From Acidobacteriota bacterium (GTDB lineage Bacteria > Actinomycetota > Acidimicrobiia > Acidimicrobiales > SHLQ01), in contig JADFOM010000184.1 of the NCBI GenBank assembly GCA_022562835.1, positions 1 through 5,517 of the forward strand: DNA of 5,517 nucleotides. The letters are read 5' to 3'. Positions 1 through 4,521 of this stretch are shown one piece after another. The notes under the pieces were generated by a model that did not search any database, was not told where the DNA came from, and saw nothing but the letters and a program-made list of their open reading frames with translations. The translations under genes and the position numbers were made by a program. Numbering within the stretch: position 1 is the first letter of the stretch; every line of letters starts with the position of its first letter.

Positions 1-476
1 CCCATCCCCATCGGCTTCGGGAGATCGTCGTTGGCCGCCTCCGACCCAACTAGGACCACGACGCCGCCCTCGTTGACCAGCCCGGCCTCCAGTAGCGCGT
101 TGGTGATGACGTGGTGGCCGATCAGGGATGCGGCGAAGCACATCTCGATGCCGTCGCCGGTGCGATCGAGCGAGCTGGGAACCATCCCGGCGTTGAGAAG
201 GACCGAATCGAAGCCGGTACCGCGTCGGACCAGCTCGGCCGCCGCGCCCCTAGATGATGCGAGTTCGGCGACGTCCACCTCGAGGGTGGAGAACGGGTCG
301 ACACCTGTGGCCTCGACGAGTTCCGCCCGCGCCTGTTCTGCCTTCGCCTGGGTGCGGCAGGCCAGCACGATCGAGTGGTAGCCCAGCGCCGCGAGCTGTC
401 GTGCTGCTTCGAAACCGAGGCCGGAGTTGGCTCCGGTCACGAGAGCCGTGCGTTGCTGGTTGCCTGCGTCGGTCAT
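1..476 (-). CDS. Short-chain dehydrogenase/reductase (SDR), N-terminal part; C-terminus beyond the left edge
   Basis: The ATG at 476 follows a strong ribosome binding site (AAAAGGAG), and the frame is open for 158 codons to the edge. The product begins as a Rossmann-fold NAD(P)-dependent oxidoreductase: cofactor motif TGANSGLG at residues 14-21, Arg41 after the second strand (often NADP-favouring), the acidic D-V pair at 68-69, LNAG at 94-97, and the catalytic-serine strand VVLVGS ending at Ser145. The YxxxK pair would lie outside the window. The layout resembles the retinol dehydrogenase/protochlorophyllide reductase-like branch of SDRs; the substrate cannot be told. In that branch a strand-4 helix reads N-x-x-G-H, whereas here it reads S-L-I-G-H (Ser118), so the structural Asn of the catalytic tetrad appears replaced. 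A weak -10-like TAGGAT lies at 515-510 on this strand without a good -35. The lipoprotein gene lies 194 bases upstream in the same orientation, too far to assume an operon. Confidence 0.9.
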   Translation of the reverse strand, partial: MTDAGNQQRTALVTGANSGLGFEAARQLAALGYHSIVLACRTQAKAEQARAELVEATGVDPFSTLEVDVAELASSRGAAAELVRRGTGFDSVLLNAGMVPSSLDRTGDGIEMCFAASLIGHHVITNALLEAGLVNEGGVVVLVGSEAANDDLPKPMGM

Positions 477-670
477 GATGAATCGCTCCTTTTGGACTGC
501 GCGGTCCCGATCCTAGCCAGATCATCGTGAGTGGCGTGAAGACCGTCGTGTTCAGCTAAAGACGATTGCGTACAGCTTGCATCGGGACAACGACCCTGCC
601 GTAGGGAAAGTGAACACAGCACCTAATCGGGCCATAGGGTCGCAATGACAGGTTCTCACTAAATCTCGCG

Positions 671-1762
671 TTAGGGCGCGTCGTAGTTCGGGTCGTGCTC
701 GTCCATGATCGCATCCGCGATGGCGATGAGGTCGGTGGTGTAGCCGGGGTCGTAGTTGTAGGTCGAGAGATCGACTCCATAGATAGCCCGGAGCCAGACG
801 AGCCGGCCGAGCTCGACGAGGATGTCGTCGGGGTGCCCAAAGGCGTCGCTAAAGATTGCATCGCCTGATTCACTGACGAGCGTGTCGACGTCGGGGAGCT
901 GCCCGGCGTCATAGAGCTCGTACAGCTCGACCGCGGCCTGGCCGTAGGGAATGCTGTAGAAGTCGACACCGGGATACTCCGCGCGCAGGTCATCGATGAT
1001 GCCGTGAAACAGCGTGTGGTTACCGTGCCAGTTCGAGATGTACTCGCTGGCGGGGCCGCTGCCCGGATTGGTCCCCCACGGCAGGGCGACAAAGAAGCGG
1101 GTGTCGGGGTTCTGTTCGAGGGCGTAGTCGACCCACTGGTAGTAACCCGTCATCGACGGGTAGGTCGGGTGGTAGGTCATTCCGAATAGGTCGACGTCAC
1201 CGGTGTCGAGGACCCCCTGGATCTCGTTGCGGTTCGCCACGTTGTTCCACATCGCCTCCGGCGCTCCGTTCGCGCCACCGGCGAACACGTCGTCCTGGGT
1301 GTGATCGCTGAACCCAGCATTGGAGGCGTGGAACGGCATCCCCTGCACGAACGGGCGAAAGAAACTGTGGCCGATGAACAGCGAATCGAAGCCGGTTGCC
1401 ACGTCGGGCCGGAAGATCGCCACGAGCGGCGGCACGGTCAAACCCCGAGCCGCGTCGACGAGGTCGGCCTCGACTTGGAAACTGCAGGTGTTGTCGGTGG
1501 CATCGGTGCAGTAGTTGACCCAGCGGTGAAAGTGCCAGTCGGGCGCAGCCACGCCGGTGTAGGTCTCGTCGTACTCACCGACGATCAGGTTCTCCGTGCA
1601 GTTGGTGGATCCCGCGGTGTGGTCGGCTTGGGTGCAGTCCCTCGTCCCGCTGGCGGATGTGACGTCGCCCTCGCCGACTATTTCGATGGGGTGGGCGCAC
1701 GCCGCTGCCACCACAACTGCCGCCAGAAGGGTGAGGAGGAGGCGTGGGCGTCGGATTGTCAT
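671..1762 (-). CDS. Predicted lipoprotein with Cys-containing repeat-like domain and SGNH-hydrolase-like domain
   Basis: This 363-residue product begins with a lipoprotein signal: Arg/Lys-type n-region (MTIRRPR), hydrophobic stretch 8-21 and lipobox AAAC with Cys22 as the likely lipidated residue. Residues about 26-100 look like a bacterial extracellular repeat domain (GEGDVTS, then E-T-Y-T and a W-V-N-Y-C region), with four cysteines at 43, 55, 85 and 93 that could form two disulfides. The rest resembles a SGNH/GDSL-type hydrolase: FIGHSFF with candidate nucleophile Ser133, a glycine block FAGGANG at 160-166, a His-Pro at 198-199, and SDAFGHP with candidate Asp306/His310. The spacing D-x3-H differs from the usual D-x2-H, so activity is uncertain. 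It would be anchored outside the membrane, acting on an ester in glycan or lipid. A GTG at 1855 with GAGGT upstream would add 31 residues before the signal peptide, and an ATG at 1777 would add five; I prefer 1762 because it gives a normal signal peptide. Function is inferred from motifs only. Confidence 0.8.
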   Translation of the reverse strand: MTIRRPRLLLTLLAAVVVAAACAHPIEIVGEGDVTSASGTRDCTQADHTAGSTNCTENLIVGEYDETYTGVAAPDWHFHRWVNYCTDATDNTCSFQVEADLVDAARGLTVPPLVAIFRPDVATGFDSLFIGHSFFRPFVQGMPFHASNAGFSDHTQDDVFAGGANGAPEAMWNNVANRNEIQGVLDTGDVDLFGMTYHPTYPSMTGYYQWVDYALEQNPDTRFFVALPWGTNPGSGPASEYISNWHGNHTLFHGIIDDLRAEYPGVDFYSIPYGQAAVELYELYDAGQLPDVDTLVSESGDAIFSDAFGHPDDILVELGRLVWLRAIYGVDLSTYNYDPGYTTDLIAIADAIMDEHDPNYDAP

Positions 1763-1860
1763 GCTGGGTGCTCTCATTGGCTTGCCGCGGTCGATTTGTC
1801 CGAGCTCGACGGGTCGGTCCGGCTCAGCGCCGAAGGATACATGCCGCGCTTGCACGTTGA

Positions 1861-1989
1861 CCTCGTCGGGAGAGCCACCGATCCGGCGGGGCCGTGCGCC
1901 ACCGATGGACCAGCAACGGTGAAATCGACCCCGATAAGATCAGCGAGGTCGTCGTCGAGCTGTTCATCAGCGGTGTCCGGTCACACTGA
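1861..1989 (+). pseudogene. Possible TetR-family C-terminal remnant
   Basis: A plus-strand frame of 42 codons between stops at 1858 and 1987 ends with GEIDPDKISEVVVELF and ISGVRSH. Tails of this kind (a Trp or Arg helix, then G-x-I-x-P-D, then a hydrophobic helix ending near G-V) are common at the C-terminus of TetR-type repressors. There is no start codon with a ribosome binding site and no DNA-binding half, because the lipoprotein gene occupies the other strand just upstream. If real, it is the cut end of a regulator. It could equally be chance high-GC coding potential. Confidence 0.25.
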
Positions 1990-2027
1990 CCGAGCCCGCT
2001 ACCGCGCCTATTGGGGTGGAGGGACTC

Positions 2028-2096
2028 ATGAACGATGAACGCCGTGAACAGTCGCGGAGCAGCACCGGATCGGGACCTCTACGAATGTCAAACTAA
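2028..2096 (+). CDS. 22-residue ORF with strong ribosome binding site, possibly a truncated gene start
   Basis: GGTGGAGGGA lies 3 bases before ATG 2028, an unusually good Shine-Dalgarno match for such a short frame. The 22 residues are polar and basic (MNDERREQSRSS, then TGSGPLRMSN) with no membrane segment or recognisable domain, and the frame ends at TAA 2094. It stops about where base composition falls on entering the lower-GC cytidylyltransferase block, so it may be the 5' end of a larger gene cut by an insertion. A free-standing small protein or leader peptide is possible but unsupported. Apart from this and the TetR-like scrap, nothing is visible between 1763 and 2120. Confidence 0.3.
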   Translation: MNDERREQSRSSTGSGPLRMSN

Positions 2097-2120
2097 GACA
2101 CCCGATCTGGTTCCTTGGCC

Positions 2121-2891
2121 TCAGGCTTTCCCTCGTCGCCGAGGTAAAAGGGCATTGGTCCTACGGTCATGCTCGTTGATCAACGGCATCACGTCTCTCT
2201 CCACGCGCTGCAGATGTGATGCGTCGTCTATCTCACCCCACGCAAGATGTTCTTCTCGATGGACGTATATGGGCGCCGCGGAAGAGGCCTCCACTAATCC
2301 ATATTCGTAATCAAGGAATGGCTCATCAAGGCACTTGGATGCAACCGCATCACACATCGAAGAGTATGTGCCGATGCTGAGCTTAGAGATACCCACCAGC
2401 TCAGCATCTAGTGACATTAGCGATGCAGCATCCTTTGACATATCAACCAACAGGCCCTCTGCGTTAGTCTCGATGTAGACCTCATCACTAGATCCAGTCC
2501 AGTCGCTGCCGAGTACTACGTCGCACTCGGCCCTTTCTAGGAGCGAGATTAGAGCGAATCGCTCGTAAATGATGTCCGACTCGAGTAGTAAGAAATCTTC
2601 ATCGAGCACATCACGCAATCCTGCCAGGGTCTGCATGCTCCCCGATGTTGCGTACTCGGCGTTGAGGTGACATTCCACCGTGGGTCTGTCCATTCCGAGG
2701 GTGTCGTAGTGGTGAGCGCAATGCCCGGTGCCAAGGATGATCCTGTCGATGCCCACCGACTCAAGTAACCCAAGCGAACGAGATATCAAACTCTGCCCGC
2801 CCACCTCCAGAAGGCCTTTCGGCTTCGTCTTGAATTCCTCACCGAGACGCGTGCCGCGGCCCGCCGCCAAAATAACTGCAGTGGTGATCAA
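2121..2891 (-). CDS. Cytidylyltransferase, LicC/PntC-like (phosphocholine or phosphonate activation)
   Basis: A 256-residue nucleotidyltransferase-fold enzyme that probably transfers CMP from CTP to a phosphorylated or phosphonate alcohol/amine (phosphocholine, 2-aminoethylphosphonate or a similar acid), in the cytoplasm. Motifs are complete: nucleotide loop LAAGRGTRLG at 8-17, KPKGLLEVGG at 23-32, TGH at 55-57, ATSGSMQTL at 81-89, metal-site strand LLLESDIIYE at 101-110 (Asp106), DEVYI at 136-140, MSKD at 151-154, LVGISKLS at 165-172, and WGEIDD at 218-223 with the second metal-binding Asp. DEVY, MSKD and LVGISKLS recall phosphonate cytidylyltransferases as well as LicC-type enzymes; the substrate is not decided. 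I choose TTG 2891 because GAAAGGG precedes it by about 6 bases and its TTGA overlaps the stop of the upstream HAD stub by 4 bases, implying translational coupling. An ATG at 2942 would add 17 residues before the first strand. Sampled rows are 45-53% G+C against 65-75% in flanking genes, which suggests acquisition by transfer. Confidence 0.85.
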   Translation of the reverse strand: MITTAVILAAGRGTRLGEEFKTKPKGLLEVGGQSLISRSLGLLESVGIDRIILGTGHCAHHYDTLGMDRPTVECHLNAEYATSGSMQTLAGLRDVLDEDFLLLESDIIYERFALISLLERAECDVVLGSDWTGSSDEVYIETNAEGLLVDMSKDAASLMSLDAELVGISKLSIGTYSSMCDAVASKCLDEPFLDYEYGLVEASSAAPIYVHREEHLAWGEIDDASHLQRVERDVMPLINEHDRRTNALLPRRRGKA

Positions 2892-3049
2892 CTTGCGCCC
2901 TTTCGGAAGACCACGTTGAATCGGTGCGCACTGTTGAGGCATCCGACCATGTCAGACTCAAATACTTCGGCATCCGCGGCCCGGTCGACGATGACTCCGC
3001 CGACATCGAGGCCGAATGTCGGGGGCCGTTGCGACGACTTCTGTGGCAT
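2888..3049 (-). pseudogene. HAD-like hydrolase N-terminal stub, truncated
   Basis: ATG 3049 is preceded by GAGGAGGG about 5 bases away, an excellent ribosome binding site. The product is only 53 residues. Residues 10-20 read PTFGLDVGGVI followed by VDR, matching the first strand and nucleophile-Asp loop of HAD phosphatases of the D-x-G-G-V type. Whole HAD proteins are usually 180-250 residues, so the cap and motifs II-IV are missing. The tail (MVGCLNSAHRFNVVFRKGAS) runs straight into the cytidylyltransferase start, whose TTGA overlaps this TGA. An internal deletion would explain a good start, a good coupled end and no middle. It may now act mainly as a translated leader for the enzyme behind it. 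The HAD call rests on one motif and is moderate. Confidence 0.5.
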
Positions 3050-3172
3050 GCGGCCCTCCTCTTCTGTCTCTTTGATTGATTCGATCTGGACCTGGGTTCG
3101 GCCCCATTCTGGCCGGACTCGCGCGGGAACGTACCACCACCAACTACCACCCACCCGGACGGCCGTTGGAGA

Positions 3173-3215
3173 CTCATAATCGAAGGTCGCAAGTTCAAAT
3201 CTTGCCCCGCTGCCA
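3173..3215 (+). tRNA. 3' half of a CAT-anticodon tRNA (Met-type), not a complete gene; candidate att scar
   Basis: From 3173 the sequence follows a tRNA 3' half: anticodon loop CTCATAA (anticodon CAT), 3' anticodon strand TCGAA, variable GGTC, T-arm GCAAG-TTCAAAT-CTTGC at 3189-3205 with perfect 5-bp pairing, then an acceptor strand ending in CCA at 3213-3215. The acceptor strand plus discriminator is 7 bases rather than 8, suggesting loss of one C from a C run. The bases before 3173 neither pair with the anticodon 3' strand beyond the first two positions nor provide a D-arm or a 5' acceptor strand, so no cloverleaf can form. Identity limited to anticodon loop through CCA is the usual extent of attachment sites of tRNA-targeting integrases. 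The amino-acid identity could be Met, initiator Met or Ile2; Met is the simplest reading. Confidence 0.65.
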
Positions 3216-3290
3216 TTTTCCCTGGTCAGCCGTTGAGCGGACCATGCGCTCTGCCGTGTCAGGCGGCCTTCGGCCGTGGCTACCGGCCTC

Positions 3291-3325
3291 TTGCATCACA
3301 TACCGATAGACGATACGCTATCGGA
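3291..3325 (+). promoter_or_regulatory. Promoter for the Xre-nucleotidyltransferase pair, apparently leaderless
   Basis: A -35-like TTGCAT at 3291-3296 and a -10-like TACGCT at 3314-3319 are separated by 17 bases. The seventh base after the -10 is 3326, the A of the regulator's ATG, so the transcript would have no 5' leader. This agrees with the lack of any ribosome binding site before that ATG. Leaderless mRNAs are common in Actinobacteria. The boxes are partial consensus matches, so this is inferred. Confidence 0.5.
3303..3324. promoter_or_regulatory. Inverted repeat over the -10 box, likely autoregulatory operator
   Basis: The arms CCGATAG (3303-3309) and CTATCGG (3318-3324) are perfect complements around an 8-base spacer, giving a 22-bp dyad that ends one base before the ATG and covers the -10 hexamer. 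CGATA also recurs within the spacer. A Xre-type protein is encoded immediately downstream, and such proteins typically bind dyads of this size over their own promoter. Autorepression is therefore the natural inference. Confidence 0.5.
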
Positions 3326-3643
3326 ATGTTGGATGTGAATGAGCAGGTTGCAGGAGCGTTGTTGCGCTCGGCGCGGGTCCGGTCGGGCCTGTCGCAGCGG
3401 GCGTTCGCGGATCTGATCGGGGTGGCTCAGCCGACGTTGTCGGCCTATGAGTCCGGGCATCGTCAGCCGACATTGCCGACCCTGATGAAAATGCTGGCTG
3501 GCGCAGGATTTGAGCTTCGGCTTGAGGTCGTTGAGCGTGACACTCACGATGCGGTGTTGGCCGAGTGGGAGTCGTCGCTCGATGACGCGACCCGAGATCG
3601 GCTGCGTCGTCAGGGCTACCGGCTTGTGACCGATGCCGCCTGA
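3326..3643 (+). CDS. Xre-family helix-turn-helix regulator, probable antitoxin
   Basis: A 105-residue protein with a lambda-Cro/Xre helix-turn-helix at about residues 8-65: ALLRSARVRSGLSQRAFADL, then IGVAQPTLSAYESGHRQPT, where Q-x-x-F/L-A-x-x-I-G-V and Q-x-T-L-S-x-Y-E-x-G are the family signatures. The rest (66-105) is a charged tail without a recognisable domain, where a partner could bind. The ATG at 3326 is chosen because the HTH begins shortly after it and the promoter points to it; an upstream TTG at 3233 in frame would add 31 residues of unsupported sequence. Its stop lies 11 bases inside the following nucleotidyltransferase gene. This order and overlap suit an antitoxin-toxin operon, in which the regulator would both repress the promoter and neutralise its partner. 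The role is inferred from context. Confidence 0.85.
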   Translation: MLDVNEQVAGALLRSARVRSGLSQRAFADLIGVAQPTLSAYESGHRQPTLPTLMKMLAGAGFELRLEVVERDTHDAVLAEWESSLDDATRDRLRRQGYRLVTDAA

Positions 3644-4133
3644 ACTCGACGACGAACACGTCGCTGCCGTCTGCCAGGTTCTGCTCGACCATCACGTTCG
3701 GTTCGTGGTGATCGGGGGAGTCGCAGCCCGACTGCATGAAACCGGCCATGCCACCGTCGACATCGATATCTGCGCGGCTACCGATGAAGACAACCTCACG
3801 CAGCTCGCATCGGCGCTGCGCGATCTCGGGGCTCGGCTTCGAGTCGAGGGTGAACCCGACGGCGTGCCGTTCGACCCGCATCCCGACTTGCTTCGTCAAG
3901 TGACCACGATGACTCTCGTCACGAAGCAAGGACCACTGGACCTGTGTTTCGCGCCAGCGGGGTTTGCGGACGGATACGACGCACTGGTCGGCCAGTCCTT
4001 GACGATCGTCGTGTCATCGGTGGATGTTCCGGTAGCGGCGTTGGCGGACGTCGTTTCATCCAAGCGTGCCGCAGGTAGACCGAAGGACATTGTGGCGCTT
4101 CCTGCCCTTGAGGCTCGCCTGCGAGACATGTAG
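3633..4133 (+). CDS. Small nucleotidyltransferase of the AbiEii/DUF6036-like type, probable toxin partner
   Basis: A 166-residue Pol-beta-fold nucleotidyltransferase. Seen: VIGGVAARLH at 26-35 (the GG loop that replaces the classical GS), TVDIDI at 41-46 with metal-binding Asp43 and Asp45, DNLTQLASALRDLGARLR at 53-70, third-acid strand PLDL with Asp103, and the C-terminal signature KRAAGRPKD at 144-152 followed by the closing helix. All three expected acidic residues are present, so it looks catalytically competent. Proteins of this build are widespread in Actinobacteria and often named AbiEii-like toxin or plain nucleotidyltransferase; they may add nucleotides to tRNA or protein targets, but no target can be read here. 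The ATG at 3633 overlaps the regulator gene by 11 bases with no clear ribosome binding site, pointing to coupled translation. Toxin function is inferred; a resident NTP-transfer enzyme with another role is the alternative. Confidence 0.82.
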   Translation: MPPELDDEHVAAVCQVLLDHHVRFVVIGGVAARLHETGHATVDIDICAATDEDNLTQLASALRDLGARLRVEGEPDGVPFDPHPDLLRQVTTMTLVTKQGPLDLCFAPAGFADGYDALVGQSLTIVVSSVDVPVAALADVVSSKRAAGRPKDIVALPALEARLRDM

Positions 4134-4212
4134 TCGTCGACAACGGCATGCGTGCAACGTAGATGCAACAGCACATCGGTGGACGGCGGTCACGACGGGG
4201 GAGCGACCCAGG

Positions 4213-4359
4213 GCCCAGAACCGCTTCCTGTCAGGCGAAACCCTCGAGATCTCAGCCGGCGGCCAGAAACTCCGGGTCCATGCCATCAAACACGACCGCA
4301 CCCGCGAGCACGGCGCCTTCGCAAACGCCAGCGGTCGACCATCACGCACCAACGCCGCC
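4213..4359 (+). pseudogene. Possible transposase (integrase-core type) C-terminal remnant
   Basis: One plus-strand frame gives a protein-like stretch of about 49 residues: LSGETLEISAGGQKLRVHAI, then KHDRTREHGAFANASGRP. It has an alternating beta-strand pattern followed by a basic Gly-Arg-Pro tail, of the sort found after the catalytic core in some IS481-like or related transposases. The frame continues both ways but loses any protein character, no start is seen, and a tandem repeat with a -35 hexamer follows directly, as at an element end. No catalytic residues remain. The family assignment is a guess from shape, and a chance frame is possible. Confidence 0.28.
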
Positions 4360-4372
4360 CAACCAACCCCGC

Positions 4373-4420
4373 CACTGGAACACAACTACCGGAGCCACAC
4401 TGGAACACGACAACCGGAAC
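4373..4420 (+). repeat. Two tandem copies of a 23-bp repeat, period 25
   Basis: Bases 4373-4395 and 4398-4420 match at 20 of 23 positions; both begin CACTGGAACAC and contain ACCGGA, differing at unit positions 12, 15 and 22. A degenerate third piece (TTGACACCGG) follows at 4421. TTGACA at 4421-4426 is a perfect -35 hexamer pointing right with no -10 at the proper distance, as seen at the outer end of some insertion sequences. Two copies are too few for a CRISPR. Beyond this and the transposase-like scrap, I see nothing in 4134-4521. Confidence 0.55.
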
Positions 4421-4521
4421 TTGACACCGGTCGATCGCCGACTCACCACGCCACAGTGCGGCCCTTCCCGTGGCGCTCGATATTCGCCGACGCGGGCGAG
4501 CAGCTGCGCCGGGTTGGGTGA

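Noticed and set aside
205..1397. 15-base identity (CGAATCGAAGCCGGT) shared by the SDR and lipoprotein genes
   Set aside because: Both copies encode T-G-F-D-S inside unrelated genes, with divergence on both sides; coincidence of preferred codons.
1301..2038. 245-codon plus-strand frame opposite the lipoprotein gene
   Set aside because: It mirrors codon bias of the minus-strand gene, has no domain and no ribosome binding site, while the minus strand has a signal peptide and hydrolase motifs.
3139..3215. Complete tRNA gene ending at the CCA
   Set aside because: The bases where the 5' acceptor strand and D-arm should lie do not pair with the 3' strand and lack tRNA-like bases; only the 3' half is present.
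3264..3276. GC-rich hairpin CGGCCTTCGGCCG as a terminator
   Set aside because: A 5-bp stem with a 3-base loop and no T run; it is not followed by the end of any gene on either strand.
3318..3929. 203-codon minus-strand frame opposite the Xre and nucleotidyltransferase genes
   Set aside because: Low-complexity Pro/Arg/Ser-rich translation with no motif; the plus-strand genes have clear family signatures.
4373..4420. CRISPR array
   Set aside because: Only two 23-bp units separated by 2 bases, with no spacers and no cas genes.
4449..4475. Terminator after the glycosyltransferase
   Set aside because: CGCCAC and GTGGCG can pair but leave a 15-base loop and no T run follows in the gene's direction.
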